Shown here piece after piece: positions 45,330-58,060 of a stretch of DNA of 64,000 bases. The notes below the pieces were generated by a model that saw only the letters and a program-made list of their open reading frames with translations, ran no database searches and was not told the DNA's origin. The stretch's first letter is position 1. Every line of letters begins with the position of its first letter. The stretch covers positions 124,871-188,870 of the forward strand of contig LNAC01000019.1 of assembly GCA_002007465.1 (NCBI GenBank), read 5' to 3'. The stretch comes from Ailurus styani. Its lineage: Eukaryota; Chordata; Mammalia; Carnivora; Ailuridae. Position numbers and translations under genes: made by a program.

Positions 45330-45480
45330 CTGAATGTTTCCATACATTTATTCATTCATGTGATCTCCTAGCAGCACTATGAAGCATAAGAATGATTATT
45401 ATCCATATTTTACAGATAAAAGAGCTCAAGCTTATAGAGTTAAGTAGCTAACCTCATTTGTCTGGGACTGAGGTGGTTGT
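45330..45480 (-). mobile_element. MIR SINE, antisense
   Basis: 'attcatgtgatctcctagca', 'tattatccatattttacaga' and 'taaaagagctcaagcttata' follow the complement of the MIR core and 3' region. Confidence 0.75.
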
Positions 45481-45764
45481 CAGGACTCAGGACCTTTATT
45501 TTTTAAACAGAAAGTACTTGCCAAACTAGGATGAATTGGTCCCCTGAGGCCTAAGGTCAATGACTAGGAAGTGACAGAGCCCTCAGCTTTAACTCAGGCC
45601 TGTTTGAGCTTAAGATCTTTGCTCTTCACCACCATGTTATATTGTCTCCATTAGAACAAAGTAGGAAAAAAAGGGACTGATTCAAAGAAGAGGTAGAGGG
45701 TAAAAGCATGAAAGAATTCATCAAAGTACACTCTTTCTGGAAGGCGTTTTGTTAGGGAAAATCG

Positions 45765-45925
45765 TGCGTTAGCAGGAATCAGGAGACCCGAATTCTGGTT
45801 CCAGTTCATTGTCAAACCTGGTGTTAAGATGGACAAATCATTTACATCCCCATACTGCTGTGTCCTTACCCATAAAATGAGGGGCTAACAAGAAAGCAAC
45901 TTCTAAGATTGTTTCCAGTTTTAAA
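45765..45925 (+). mobile_element. MIR SINE, sense
   Basis: 'caggagacccgaattctggt', 'tgtgtccttacccataaaa' and 'tgaggggctaacaag' match the sense MIR core. Confidence 0.72.
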
Positions 45926-46857
45926 ATAAACTCCAAAACCATTTCATACCCCATAAATATTTTTACAAGTTACTTGATAAAGAAAAAATTTGTAAGTAGA
46001 TGCCAGGATTTACAGTATTTCAGGGTTTTGCTCAAATTTCTAGATTAACATCTCTTACATCAACTAGTATTTCTGAGCACAGCCAAATTCCATTTAAAGA
46101 GTTTAACAGTTTTGGCCTTTAATTTATTTTATTTAATTTGTGGTAATTAACTTTATGGTGTTTTCATTGTTGTCTTCAACTGTTTATATAATGTCCCAAA
46201 CATCTCAGCAGGAGCTGCTTTTTAAATCCGTTTTTCACTCTTTATTGTTATTTATAAAATGTTAATGTCTTCTATTTAAGACACATGTGATTAATAGCTG
46301 AGAGAATGTACTTTTATAACAGCACAGTTTTAATCTGTGAAAAATCACAAGAAAAACAGAGTCACAACATGCCACAATTATTATTGAAGACATAACTACA
46401 ATTATTGACATGTGAATCTTCCTAAGATATTTTGAAAGCATTTCTGATATGATAGAGTACTTAAGAAATAAGGCACTTTGACCTTTTTTGTTGTTCCTGG
46501 GCACATGTATAGTATCTGATATGTTTCTAACTCAAATTTCACCAAAATAAAATTTATAAAATGTAACTTCCAGTATTTTTAACATTTCACTCAAGAAAAG
46601 CCATACTTTGCATATTACCTCCATCCCCTCCCCTTTCTGTTAGTGTCTTAAGGTTGAACTCAAAGACTGAATGGGAATTTCAGGCCAGAAAAATATGAAA
46701 TAGTGCCGGCTTTTCTGAGACTAGTTTGTATGTGTGTGTGCGTGCACGTGTGTGTTTGTGTGTATGATTACTGTTCATTCTAGGCCAAAGCAGTTAGCTC
46801 CTTTTCTCATTTGGATAATTGTGGTCTTCCTATCAAGGTAACTAGGTGTATAAAATT
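45926..46857. other. Unassigned, AT-rich, with a TG/CG microsatellite
   Basis: No gene recognised. (TG)n with CG interruptions at about 46728-46764. Confidence 0.4.
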
Positions 46858-46924
46858 AAATAATTCCATACATCACCCAGTGCTCATCATGACAAGGGCA
46901 TTGTTAATCCCCATCCTACCTGGG
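46858..46924 (-). mobile_element. Very short L1 3'-UTR fragment
   Basis: 'catacatcacccagtgctca', 'ttgttaatccccatcctacc' is the complement of the L1 3' UTR segment also seen at 6380-6430. Only about 65 bp. Confidence 0.65.
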
Positions 46925-47035
46925 GAAAGTGGAAAAGTTGGTCAAACTTCTCTGAACCTCAGTTTCTCCAGGCAGTGAAATGAAATCCTAACTACTTCCT
47001 GCAGCTGCTGGAAGGAGTAAACATGATAATGTATG
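46925..47035 (+). mobile_element. MIR SINE fragment
   Basis: 'ctctgaacctcagtttctcc' and 'aaatgaaatcctaactactt' correspond to the 3' half of MIR. Confidence 0.7.
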
Positions 47036-47079
47036 AATGCACTCTCCCACCCCCCTTGCCTAAGAAACGCTTGTTTCAC

Positions 47080-47290
47080 ACTTTATCCATCATTTCACAC
47101 ATGCCACTTTTTCGAGAAAGCCTTTCCTAATGGCCACCCTGCGGGACTTTGTCCAGCCTCCCCTACTGTATTTGGTCCCAGCGCCATGAAATTTTCCTCT
47201 GTAAATACACATCATCATATGTGTTTCTTTGTTGATCACTTATTAAAGTTAGTGTGACCCACTAGACACCATCAACTCCATTAAAAAAAA
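47080..47290 (+). mobile_element. L2 3' region, sense
   Basis: 'gagaaagcctttcctaatgg', 'gttgatcacttattaaagtt' and 'cccactagacaccatcaact' follow L2 sense sequence. The 74-codon frame over it is repeat-derived. Confidence 0.6.
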
Positions 47291-47703
47291 AGTAAAGTCC
47301 ATTAGCCACATTGCAAAAATCATGACACGTTACATGGAAAATTTAGTAGTAGTGAAATTTCTGAGTAGATATTAATAACTTTGAAAACTCAGCGGATTAT
47401 AATGATCGAGGACTTCATGCAGGAATTCAAATTAACTGGCTTTTATGAGGTTCTTATTGCTTGGCTAGCCATGTGCTCAGTCTTATGGAAGACACAAAAG
47501 AGAGAAAGAAAGAAAAGAAACCTAGTTCTTTCCCTAGTCAGGCTTAGACTAGCAGAGATATCATTGGCTTTTAGCAAAGCTCTGTGCTTTAGTTTTCTTT
47601 CGAGAAAGAGAAGAGGAGAAATAAAACTATCATAATATGAGGGTAGTGCTTTCAGAGTTTTAGTAGGTTATTTTGAAAAACTAATAATTAAAACTTAAAA
47701 TTT
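47291..47703. other. Unassigned non-coding sequence
   Basis: The frame at 47381-47635 (84 codons, lysine/arginine-rich) has no recognised domain; its RERKKR-type stretch comes from an AAAG-rich tract. Confidence 0.35.
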
Positions 47704-47888
47704 GGGGCACCTGGGTGGCTCAGTCAGTTAAATGGCTGCTTTCAGCTCAGGTCATGATTTCTTGGTCCTGGGATGGAGCCCTGCATTGGGCTTTTTGGTC
47801 AGCGGGAGTCTGCTTCTCCCTCTCCCTCTATCCCCCCACCCCGTTCGCGTGCTCTCTCTTTTCTCAAATAAATAAATAAAATCTTAAA
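47704..47888 (+). mobile_element. Can-SINE, older type
   Basis: 'ggggcacctgggtggctcag', 'ggtcatgatttcttggtcct' and an AAAT tail. Flanks aaacttaaaattt / aatcttaaaatgt. Confidence 0.95.
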
Positions 47889-47914
47889 AAAATCTTAAAA
47901 TGTATTGTTAAATA

Positions 47915-48770
47915 AATTTAAATTGACATATAACATATAATTAGAAATATGCACAATTTCTAAGTTCACAGCTCAAGGAACATTCACAAAGTAAACCCGC
48001 CCCTGTAACTACCATCTGATAAATAAACATTACCAGCACCCTAGAGGCTTTCCTTGTGCCCCATCAGTCACTACCCTTTCACCAAAGGTCACCATTATTC
48101 TGTTTTCTATTACCATTAATGTTTTGCCTGTTTTTCAACTTTATATTAATGGGAGGGTACAGTATGTCTTCTTTTATGCATTCTCTCAAGATTATATGTG
48201 TGAGAATCAGTTATGTCTATGTGTACAGCAGTTCATTCTCGCTGCTGAGACACATTCAGTTGTATGAATCTGTTGTGATATATCTATTCTACTGTCCGTG
48301 GGCACTTGGGTTGCTTCCACCTTTCACCTGCTACAGAAGAGTGCTGCAGTGATCATTCTCACATGTGGCTTTCAGTACACAGTGTAAAGTGTTTCTGTTG
48401 GGCGTGGGAGGGCTGAGCTACACCTAGATGTAGATTTAGGTTTTGAAGACACTGACAAATAGTTTTCCAAAGATTATCAATTTACACTCTCCACAGGCAG
48501 TAAATGAATATTTCAGAAGCTCCGTATCCTTGCCAACACTTAGGATTTTGTTAAAGCCATTCATCTGGGGGTATGGTACTTGTGGTTTTACTTTGTATTT
48601 CCTTAATGACCGATGAGTTTTGAGCATCTTTTTGCATGCTGACTTCCCATTTGAAAGTTCCCTTTGTAAAGTGTCTATTGCAACCATTTGCCTACTTTTA
48701 TATTAGATTGTCCATTTTTTTCTTTGATTTGTAAAAGTTATTTATTTTGTATATGTTATTTTTGTGCTTA
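47915..48770 (-). mobile_element. L1M 3' end, antisense
   Basis: 'gacatataacatataattag', 'aactaccatctgataaataa', 'tctgttttctattaccatta', 'ttgggttgcttccaccttt', 'tttgtatttccttaatgacc' is the complement of an L1M-type 3' end. The frames at 48056-48352 and 48436-48687 lie in it. Confidence 0.78.
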
Positions 48771-49579
48771 TAATTTTGGAAAGTACGGGGATTAAAACTA
48801 TTTCAATTCCCTCTAGTAGTTGATCTCTTTACTGAGGTATGGTTCTGTCTGACATTGCTTGCTTCCCTTTTTACCTCTTCCCTTTTCCCCCCACTTAACC
48901 TCTATGGAATGATTATCTTATCTCACCATTTCCAGCCCATCATCTTCTGTTGGTAAGCTTTGATTCTCAGTGGCCTTCAGTGTACATGTTCATTTATTGC
49001 CAGATCCTACTTTATGTACCTGTATATCAAAACCCAAAGGTAAGATCACAGAAAAACTCTATGGCTTATTGAATATGGCTCAGAAGGACCAGTTGTACAC
49101 ATTGAGGCCAAATGGGAAAGAATTCATATGTTTTAGTTAAGAGTATTTTAAAGTATCATGTGCGAAGTCTTCCCAGCTTAGCGTCTTCTTTTTCATGAAT
49201 TCAGAATTGAGATGGAATTAATAGCTTTCTTTTGTGACTTAAAAATTTATTTTACATAAAACTGGGGAATATTTGGGATCTCTTCATTAGTGTCAGTGTC
49301 CATGCAAGCCCACAAGGAAATAGAGTATAATATCTGTTTTATGAAGTCAAAACTTACATCCAGAAGGCCCCTGTAAAATCATCAACTGGGTGTCTCTGAT
49401 CCAGTAGTGTTGGGGTTGGGGTTGGTGGCAGTGACAGCCATTCTGGGAAAAGCTCGGAGACCCTCTTCATTCAGAACAGCAAGGCTTTCATCTGTTGTCC
49501 TCATTGACTTCTGGGGAAGAGTTCCTTTAAACATAGGTTGAAGCTCCTCTTTTAAAAAATTGTGTGTCTATTTTTAGTC
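48771..49579. other. Unassigned non-coding sequence
   Basis: Nothing recognised. Confidence 0.4.
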
Positions 49580-49700
49580 CTTCACTTATAGACAGGAATT
49601 CAGAAAGGAGGTAGAATTCAGTGAGATTAAATGGTTTAGCCAAGATCACACACTTGGACAATGGCAGAATCAGGACTGAAATTCAACTTTGCTCTCTCCA
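49580..49700 (-). mobile_element. MIR SINE, antisense
   Basis: 'attaaatggtttagccaaga', 'tcacacacttggacaatggc', 'agaatcaggactgaaattca' is the complement of the MIR centre. Confidence 0.7.
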
Positions 49701-50859
49701 CAGCGGTCTGAGACTCTGATGTTTGTGTCAGCTGGAGCAATATCCTAATTATTCAATTATGTCTTTTTCCTTCCCACTTCCTGGCTCTGAGAAGTGTATT
49801 CACCCAAGTTAATTAGAGAATCAGAGGGAGGTTTCCGCATTGGGAAAGGAGTGTGCTTGCTACTGTTAACACGCGTTCCCCAGGATCCCAGTTTTGCTGT
49901 TAGTAATGATCATGCATTCATAAAGTATCTTCTTTCCAACTTACTTTATGGCCATCTGACTAATTTGGTTGATAATTTTAGTTATACTGTTGTAAGTTTT
50001 TTATTCTCCTATTGTCCGGTATACCTTTTTACCCATTATAGATGCCTAATATTGGCTCTGTTATATTGGACCCTCTGAGGACTTGTTCCATTTTGTTTTC
50101 TTTCCCTGCATGCCTTTCTCTTTTCTCTTTCTTGTTGTTTGGTGCCAGTATATCTGGTGTCTGGTCAGAGGAAGAAGGAGACTCAGCAGAGAGAAGTCAG
50201 GAAGCAAATCTGGGAAATGACCTGAAGGTCCTTGTTGACTTGAAAGAGAAAAAGTGGAGGAGGGTTCAGTCACACTTATGAGAAGACAAGCAACAGGACA
50301 AAATCTGAGAGGGCCACTGTCGTGGCCAAGGGTTGAGAGGTACACTGGGAGGGTTGCCACCAGGGACGTGATGCAAAGAGGTCAGGCCTAGGCCACTTTC
50401 GTAGATATTCTGCTCCCAAGTTCCAGAGACCAGAGAAAAGTGGAGAGGGACAGGATGGAGATGGGAACTCCTAACCGTGCCGTTTTTGAAATTTGGAGCC
50501 AGTTAGAATTATATACATTACAAAAGCAATGTAATTATAGATTTTAGAAAGTAATGGGGCCTTTGAGGTCTTCTTGCCCATTAGTTTTATTTTTCAAATG
50601 AAGAAAATAAAGATTAAGAAAAATCAAAGCAAGCCCCTTGGCTCAGTTCCTGGTGGAGCTGTGGGATGTTAGTCCTACATTTTTCATCCATATTTACTCA
50701 GTTGCAAGAGAGAGAAAAGCCCAAGGCAAGGAGCTAGGTTTTATTCTAAATGCATTCAGAAGTCAGGGTAAGGAAAGGATATGCCCTGATACACATTTAA
50801 GAAGACAACTCCAGCTGAGTGGAGAAGGAATTGAAATAGGATAAGAGTGGGAATTAAGA
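49701..50859. other. Unassigned non-coding sequence
   Basis: Frames at 49794-50078, 50042-50281 and 50061-50360 overlap on both strands; none shows conserved motifs. 50540-50640 is vaguely MIR-like. Confidence 0.4.
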
Positions 50860-51080
50860 CAGCAATTAGGAGGCTGTTTCAGCATTCCAAGAACAAAATG
50901 ATTGTGGCTGGGAGAGGGAAGTTGAGGAGAAGGAGATAGATTTTGAAGTTAAAATTTAGAAGACTTGATGGATTGGGTGTGGTAAGTAAAATGTAGAAGG
51001 AGTCACCATTTTATGACTTGGGCAACTGGGTGGATATAGGTACAATTTCTAACATGGAGAAGTGAGAAGGGAGTAACATG
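50860..51080 (-). mobile_element. Second L2 body fragment, antisense
   Basis: 'gcaattaggaggctgtttca', 'cttgatggattgggtgtgg' and 'gggcaactgggtggatatag' match the same part of L2 as 41150-41350, so it is an independent copy. Confidence 0.6.
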
Positions 51081-51469
51081 TGATCAAAGGTCATGAGAAT
51101 TGCTCTTATGCACCCTTCTATCAACTGTTGAAACTGCCTGTTTAGATCTGTGGATCCTCAAGTCCTGCTGAATGCCAAAGGGCAGTTTTTTTTTGTCACC
51201 AGGATCTTTAATTATATAGGGTACCATGATCAAGTCTTATCAGTCATCTGCTCTGGAATGACAAGCTAAGGAGATAAGGAAGGGAAATACCGTTTCCACT
51301 TTGCTTTTTATACACGTAGAAATAGAATTAGAAACCCTTAGCCTTCCTGTAACCCAAGAAGAGAGACTTGAGTTGCACCTACTGGAGGAGAAAGGGAGGA
51401 AGGATATTTTCACAGATATGCCTGAAAAGACATGAAGCGGTAGGGCACCCCGGTTCACCATGCTGTTGC
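51081..51469. other. Unassigned non-coding sequence
   Basis: Nothing recognised. Confidence 0.4.
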
Positions 51470-51600
51470 CATAATTACTCATTCCACAAACAGTTTTTGA
51501 AATCCTTCTTTACGCCAGGTCTTCTTAAAGGCACTGAGACTAAAGCAGGGGAAAAAATAGTCTTTCCTTATGGAAGTCACATTCCAGAACACTACCTGTG
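51470..51600 (-). mobile_element. L2 3' end, antisense
   Basis: 'attactcattccacaaacag', 'ggcactgagactaaagcag', 'tatggaagtcacattccaga' is the L2 3' end complement. Confidence 0.7.
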
Positions 51601-52024
51601 TCAGTGCCTGCTTCAAAATATTTCAATGGTTTGTTGCCCATTTCAGCAGCCTAGAATCCGACCCTCTGCTTAAGTCAAACAGAGCCACTGCTTGCTATAC
51701 CCAAAACCACGTGCGTTCTGCTCTCACCTTACATTTGCTTCACTTTTTCTCTTTAATCAGCCAATCTGACCCACTAAGGACTGATATTCAGGACCACACA
51801 GGTGTGCTGTCCAGCATCCAGTTCTAACTGATTGATGCCTATACTGAACCATTTCATCAAGATGTCACTATTATCCCTACACTTAACCTTCCATTTCACT
51901 CAGTCTCCCTTGAACTCTTTTCTTGGGTCACTTTCTCAGCCTTGAGGGATCCCATCTTCATTTGAACTCATGGCAATCATGGGTTTATGTCACTTACTTA
52001 CAAAACTCACGAACTTCCCTCCCC
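51601..52024. other. Unassigned; possible sense L2 sequence at left
   Basis: 'caaaatatttcaatggtttg' and 'ctctgcttaagtcaaacaga' may be sense L2. The rest is unassigned. Confidence 0.35.
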
Positions 52025-52118
52025 CCCAATATAAATGATCTCTACACCCAACATGAGGCTCAAACTCATGGTCCCAAGGTCAAGAATCAGACGCTCTACC
52101 AACTGAGCCAGCCCTAGC
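52025..52118 (-). mobile_element. Old tRNA-head-type Can-SINE fragment
   Basis: 'gatctctacacccaacatga', 'ggctcaaactcatggtccc', 'gctctaccaactgagccag' is the reversed tRNA-like head with the 'ggtagagc' A-box-like form, closer to a tRNA than other copies here and thus an older subfamily. Confidence 0.75.
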
Positions 52119-52989
52119 TCACAGACTTTTTTTTATGACATCTGGTATACAGTTATTTGCGTTTTATTTAAAATTTTGACTTATGTGTTTGTCTTTTCTT
52201 CCAAAATAAATGGCACACCCCTTGTACAACCCAGATACTAGATTTTCAGTTATTAATTGACCAACATATCAGGAAGGACTCAGCATTTCCTAACTGTCTG
52301 CTGGGGATGTAAAGTGGTGAGGGACCCTATCTGCCGATATTCCATGTCAGTGTGCTGCCTATCTTTAAGTAATTCCATACTGCAGGACTTCTTCCACCCC
52401 CAGCTCCTGTCTCAGCATCTTCTATCACCTCGGGTTTGTGGGGGCATTACCATGCCAGCACCCCTTAGGATGCTTGGCTAGTTTTGTGCATTAAAAGGGC
52501 TGCGGGATGTCTTGCTTGCCAGCCAATTTAATGCAGGCTGACATTCCTGGCACACTGAATTAAGGTGGAGAAGCCAAACGCCCCAGAGAAGAGTCCATTT
52601 CTATGGACATTAAAACAAGAAAATGACAGAGCACAAAACACCTTTATTTTCTTCTTATATTTAAATGACAAGAAGACAGTAATTAAGCCAGACCAGAAGA
52701 GGAGTTTTGATTGTTAATTGCGAGGGGAGGTGCAGTATTTTAATTTGTCCCAGTTCATTTGTAGAACTAGGCAGATGAGGTACATGGTCTGTGCTCTTGT
52801 CTATGGTATAATGCTGACAACTTGAGAATTAATCATTTTTGGATGTTCCAGATTTGTTATTTTAAAACTGTAACTTTAATATTTTCCCCCTTCTGGGTAG
52901 AAGCTGAGGAAAAGTGTCATAGCCTTTTATCTAAGAGCATGTGGCTGTAGAGTCGCGACTTCCATAGAGCCATGATGGTTTGTGGATTT
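52119..52989. other. Unassigned non-coding sequence
   Basis: Nothing recognised. The 74-codon frame at 52257-52481 has no supporting feature. Confidence 0.4.
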
Positions 52990-53182
52990 TTTAAAAAGAT
53001 TTTATTTATTTATTTTTTTGAGAGAAAGAGAGAGAGAGAGAACATAAGATGGGGGAGGGTCAGAGGGAGAAGCAGTCTTCTTGCTGCACAGGGAGCCTGA
53101 TGTGGGGCTCGATCCCAGGACTCTTGGATCATGACCTGAGCCAAAGGCAGTTGCTTAACTGACTGAGCCACCCACGTGCCCC
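52990..53182 (-). mobile_element. Can-SINE, older type
   Basis: 'aaaaagattttatttattta', 'gagccaaaggcagttgctt', 'actgagccacccacgtgcc'. Flanks atggtttgtggattt (about 52976-52990) and atggcttgtggattt (53183-53197). Confidence 0.95.
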
Positions 53183-53197
53183 ATGGCTTGTGGATTT

Positions 53198-54129
53198 ACT
53201 CAAATAATCCCCAAATTATTTAATAGGTCTTGGATACTTCACCTTATACCTAGAGTTTTAGAACAAGAGGTTCCATGGGACTCTGTAAAGCATTTAATAT
53301 TGTTATCTCTAATTAGAAAGGAATGTGAGCACACAGTAGCATGCACTGTATAACTGATTCCCTGGCTATAGGGGCAGCATTTGATGCATTATTTTTGCAA
53401 AATGCAAAAAGCATTTGATAATCCTTTGGAAGTAATGATAATTTCAAATGTAGGAGGAAGGGCTCAGCTCAATAAACACATGAATCAGTTCTTTTTTCAG
53501 CACCTCCAGAATGGAATGCACTGAGTTGGAAACCATGAAGTTCAAGGCAAAAGGCCAGGGTTTGCTCTTCCAGCTGACCATTTCAATCTTTTGAGAAACT
53601 TAGAAAACAAAGATGCCTAGGTCCCACTCTAAACTGATATATTTTTATTCATCTCCCACCCAGGCAACTCTAATAGACATCCAGGGTTGAGGAGCCCCTG
53701 GGATGAAGTATAGTTTGGTTTTCAAGGCACTTAGAGTTTAGTTGGGAATATAGGACTTCTATTTATATCTATCACTCTAGTTTTTGTTTGTTTGTTTGTT
53801 TTTTGTTTTTTTGTTACTTTCAGAGAAGAATATATGTTTCAAATGAGAGACATGGACAACATGACTACTGTTTTTACAAGAACAAACCCCTAGAGGTCGG
53901 GGTGATCATGAAGGAGGTAGGATTTGAACCTCTGCTGTAAGGATGGGTAGGACATATGTTAAAAAAAAAATGTGTGAGAACAGGGCATTCTGAGTAGAAG
54001 GCTAACTTCAACCTAAGCTCAAGTGTGTAAGCCCAAGGCAAGGATGTGCAAGGTATATTCCAGGTATTAACTGGATATTATTTGGAAAATAGAAATCAGA
54101 GGGGCCTGCATAGGCCTTGGGCCCAAAGA
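53198..54129. other. Unassigned non-coding sequence
   Basis: No gene recognised. (GTTT)n at 53780-53810. Confidence 0.4.
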
Positions 54130-54330
54130 CAGGGATTTAAGTTCTGTATGTGCCACAAAATAACTCCTTATGTTGACAAGTTGTTTCACATCTCTAAGCT
54201 CCAGTTTCCACATCTGCCAAAAGTCGGACAATAGCTCCTGTCAGGTTCTTCTGAACCAGTAAGGTAATATGTGTACAAGCACTTGCTAAACCACAGAACC
54301 CCGCCCAGTGCTAGCTGTTGTTATCACTGT
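54130..54330 (+). mobile_element. MIR SINE, sense
   Basis: 'tctaagctccagtttccaca', 'cagtaaggtaatatgtgtac', 'cgcccagtgctagctgttgt' follow the MIR 3' half in order. Confidence 0.72.
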
Positions 54331-54747
54331 CTTTTGGAGGGGAAAGGCATGGAAGATTTTAGAGCAGAGGAGTGATGTATAACAAGTGTTAATAATTCAT
54401 CCAATTTTTTTATGAGTGGGTGAAAGAAATAGCTAAAAATAAGTATTTATTATCAATGCATTATTTACTGTGTTTAAGGACTTGGAGCCCAGCTTTCAAA
54501 AAGGAAGGTCACCCTAACTGCCCATCATGGTTGCTGCAGAGGCTATGCCTGATAAAGCAGAATGTGAGTATCACACTTCCCTAACAACTCAGTGCATAAT
54601 GCGTGAGGCTCCAACAGCTTTGAGGAAACTCTTAGTTATTAATTCTTGAAGAATTAAAGTTATTGGTATGCCTTGTAAGAATTCATCTCATTCCCTTTAT
54701 TTAAAGATAACCAACTTTTGAGACATCTATAGCAGCTTTTAAATTAG
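54331..54747. other. Unassigned non-coding sequence
   Basis: Nothing recognised. Confidence 0.4.
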
Positions 54748-55250
54748 TGTGCTGTCCAGTATGGTGTCTACTAGCCACATATGGCTATTCAGTGCTTGAA
54801 GTATGACCAGGGAAATCAAGGAACTGAATATTTAATTTTACCTAATTTTAATCCAATACAAAAAACTGATAATTCAGTCATTGGAAAGCTTTTAACCATA
54901 TTTGGGGCAACTTGAATATGTGGATATATTTTTGCAAGTGGGTACTCTATAAAATCTAAATATAGATCAAGTATTATTGATTAAAGGCCAGAATCTGGAT
55001 TGAGAGGCAATAAGTGCTAAATTCATATGAGATTTTGAAGACAGAACAAAAAAAATGTAAAGTATCTCATTACTTTTTAAAATTGGTTAATGTTGAAATG
55101 ATAATGTTTGGATATAGTTTAAATAAAATATATAACAATTACTGTATGTTATTAAAATTAATTTCATCTCTTTTCAGTTTTAAAAATGTGACTACTAGAT
55201 TTTAAATTATCTATGTGCCTCACATTGTATTTCTTTTAGAGCTGATCTTG
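54748..55250 (+). mobile_element. hAT-Charlie-like DNA transposon (MER3-like)
   Basis: Begins 'gtgctgtccagtatggtgtc', 'tactagccacatatggctat', 'cagtgcttgaagtatgacca' and near its right end has 'ttaaaattaatttcatctct', 'aaaatgtgactactagattt', 'tcacattgtatttctttta'. The order matches a known Charlie-type non-autonomous element. The name MER3 is from memory. Confidence 0.7.
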
Positions 55251-56599
55251 ACTTGGGGACACTTCAGGTAATCTTAAATTTGGGCTTAAATAGTCTGATT
55301 GAGAAACACTGAGTGCTGAATAGAAGGTTGGGATTACCAAGATTTTCTGGTTAAGCAATTTACCCTTGGCTCTTGTGACCCCAGGCAGTATATAGTACAG
55401 GCCAGTGGGCTTCTATTCTAGGCTACAAATAGAGTGCCATGTGGATTACTGTAACTCTCTATTTGCATGATACAGCACATTTTTAGATGGAAAGGGCGGA
55501 CAGGAAGAATGTTTTCTACTTCCATTTTGCCTTTGGGTCATACCCATAATTACTTAAATTATATTTGAAGGCTTGATCCTGAGAACTGGGAATTCCCCTG
55601 TATCTCCTTAGCAACCGAATCCCACTCTGAGAGACATTAACATAGAGAGATTTTTTTTTTTTTTTAAAGAGGGGAGGTGCACTGTAAAATCTCCCTGAAG
55701 TAGGTAGGCAACCTATTAGTCACTTATTATTACAAAGACAGTGAGGCACTTTGCTAAAGAAGGAATTAAAAAAGTGGGGGAGTGAGGAAAATTGTGTAAG
55801 AGACAACTCAACAGATGCTGTTCATTGGAAGTGAAGAGTTGGGTCTTAATGCAGAATGTGTTGTGGAAATGATTGTTGAATGTAGGTTTTAGGTTTTAGG
55901 AGATGATAGTCATATGCCACTTGGAATTTGGGTTTCACTTGGTTTTTGAACTCTTTTTGAAAAGAAATTAGCCAAATTTTATTTTCTCACATATGTGTAA
56001 TGAAATTGAATATAAACTATTTTCTTTGAGGTTCTTCTTGGAAGGGCTTCTCCTTCATTTCCTAGTTTCCACAACTCTTTGCCCTGGAATGAATTAAACC
56101 ATCTTCGTTCCAGCTTCCTTCTCCTGCTCCTTGTCCCTAAACTTCTCCCCTCTCCTAACCTAACCTTGCCCTTCCTCTGAACCTGCTTTGAGAAGGAGAT
56201 CTTTCAACACACCCAGTAATCAATCCTTTGTTTGTTTTTTACTCATTTGCTGTGTGTTTGTTATTTTTAGTCAAGGAATATTTCCTACAAAATGAAAACT
56301 TAGGAAGAGCTCAAGTATGTAAAACAGATAAGGTCTGAGCTGCTCTGATTGAGAGAAGGAAAAGCCTCGAAGGCACATGAAATTGATGAAGCACAGTTTT
56401 AAAACCACTGCCTTAGTCTGGATTTGATTCACTGTTTTATTTCTCTTGGGCTATTTCTGTTTTAAAACCTTATGTCCAGTACTACAATGCAAAGTTTTTA
56501 TCTTAAAAGGGGAATTCATATATTCGTGAGCTGGCAGTAGGGGGTATTGGTGACTTATGTTGGCCTCTGTCACAGTGTATGGATCATACTAAATGTCAT
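55251..56599. other. Unassigned non-coding sequence
   Basis: No gene recognised. (TTTTAGG)n-like triplication at 55884-55900. Confidence 0.45.
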
Positions 56600-56765
56600 G
56601 GCATTTACTGACAGTTGTTTTTCTGGCATTAGCCTCTAAGTACCTGGAAGGTGGGGATACCTAATATCCTATATTTCAGCACATTTAGCACCTAATTAGC
56701 ACCAAATTTAGCACATTTAGCATCTGGGATTTAGTAGGTGCTTAATGAACATATACTAAACTAAA
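56600..56765 (+). mobile_element. L2 3' end, sense
   Basis: 'ttagcctctaagtacctgga' and 'ggatttagtaggtgcttaat' match the L2 terminal region. Inside is a small local repeat of 'agcacatttagca'/'agcaccaaatttagca'. Confidence 0.72.
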
Positions 56766-57249
56766 TCTCATTGAATCTGAGGTATGGCTTCTCTAACATC
56801 TGTGAAATCAAACACACAGGCACTTACTTTGACTACATAGGCAAAGAAGGCCTTAGCCATGTAGCCATACTTCTTTGTTCAGGATATCTACTTAGAAAAT
56901 TTTTGTGAAGTCTCTGGAGAATGCAGCCTGTTTGTAGGAAGGTTAGAAAACCTCTTAGTAAGGCCAATTATTTTTGTTATGGTTATAAAAAACTTGTTTG
57001 CAAGTCCCTCGGTCTTTCTAGGGAGGAGAGATTTGCTCAATGATACAATCAAGAGATGGCCAATGGCTTGTTCCGTGTTATAGCTTCCATAATTAGGTCT
57101 TCTGGTACCTTCACTTTAGAGATTTACTGGAACAGTTACATGGAACTCTAAAGCATTAAGAGAAATCTGAAGTTTTATGAACTGCCAGTCATAATACCAT
57201 TACACTGATGATATATGAAAAGTGAGGTTTTTTTTTAAATATAAAATAG
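56766..57249. other. Unassigned non-coding sequence
   Basis: Nothing recognised. Confidence 0.4.
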
Positions 57250-57444
57250 GGGCGCCTTGGTGGCTCGATCATTAAGCGTCTGCCTTCGGCTCAGGTCATG
57301 ATCCCAGGGTCCTGGGATCGAGCCCCGCATCGGGCTCCCTGCTCAGTGGGAAACCTGCTTCTCCTCCCACTTCCCCTGCTTGTGTTCTCTCTCTCTCATT
57401 GTCTCTCTCTTTCTGTCAAATATATAAATAAAAATCTTTAAAAA
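57250..57444 (+). mobile_element. Can-SINE, intermediate subtype
   Basis: 'ggcgccttggtggctcgatc', 'ttaagcgtctgccttcggct', 'tcgagccccgcatcgggctc' is close to the general caniform consensus and retains CpG sites. Target duplication not clean. Confidence 0.95.
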
Positions 57445-57874
57445 ATATATAGAAGATAAATGTAAGAAAATATTTTAGGCTAGTGAAATCATTTGGCATT
57501 AAAAATTCATTATCTTTCCCCATGGAAATGTTAATATTTGCACTCACGTTTTATGTAAGTAGTATAAATATTTCAATCTCTTCATGAACTTTATCATAAA
57601 ATACTTGTTATTGCTTATAATTATTTTTTTATTGCTTTTGGGGGGTTAGTAACTTGAATAATCCAAAGTTTAATGAAATTTTATTATTTGCAAATCTATT
57701 AATTAGTTTTGGATAAAAAGAACTACAATAAGACCAGATTTATTGAAACACATTTAGAAAGCTGAAATTTTTCTTTGTGCTACTGAAGAAATGAGGATTG
57801 ACTAATGAAACTAATAAAATAAACATGGTTGGAGAAAAGTTTAGCTCAATGATAGTAATAATACAATAATACAG
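57445..57874. other. Unassigned AT-rich sequence
   Basis: Nothing recognised. Confidence 0.4.
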
Positions 57875-58060
57875 TAATAATTGCTCACATTTATTGAAAG
57901 CTTATTATGTGCCATGCACTGTGCTAAGTGCTTTGTAACCAAGTCCAATTGAATCCTCACAGCCTCGTGCAAGATACATTGTTATTATCACCCTCATTTT
58001 ACAAATGAGAAAATGAAGGCTTAAGACAATAAAGTAAGATTCACGAGCAAATTGTGATTC
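57875..58060 (-). mobile_element. MIR SINE, antisense, well preserved
   Basis: 'ctcacatttattgaaagctt', 'tatgtgccatgcactgtgct', 'tcaccctcattttacaaatg', 'agaaaatgaaggcttaagac' is the MIR complement over nearly its full core and 3' part. Confidence 0.9.
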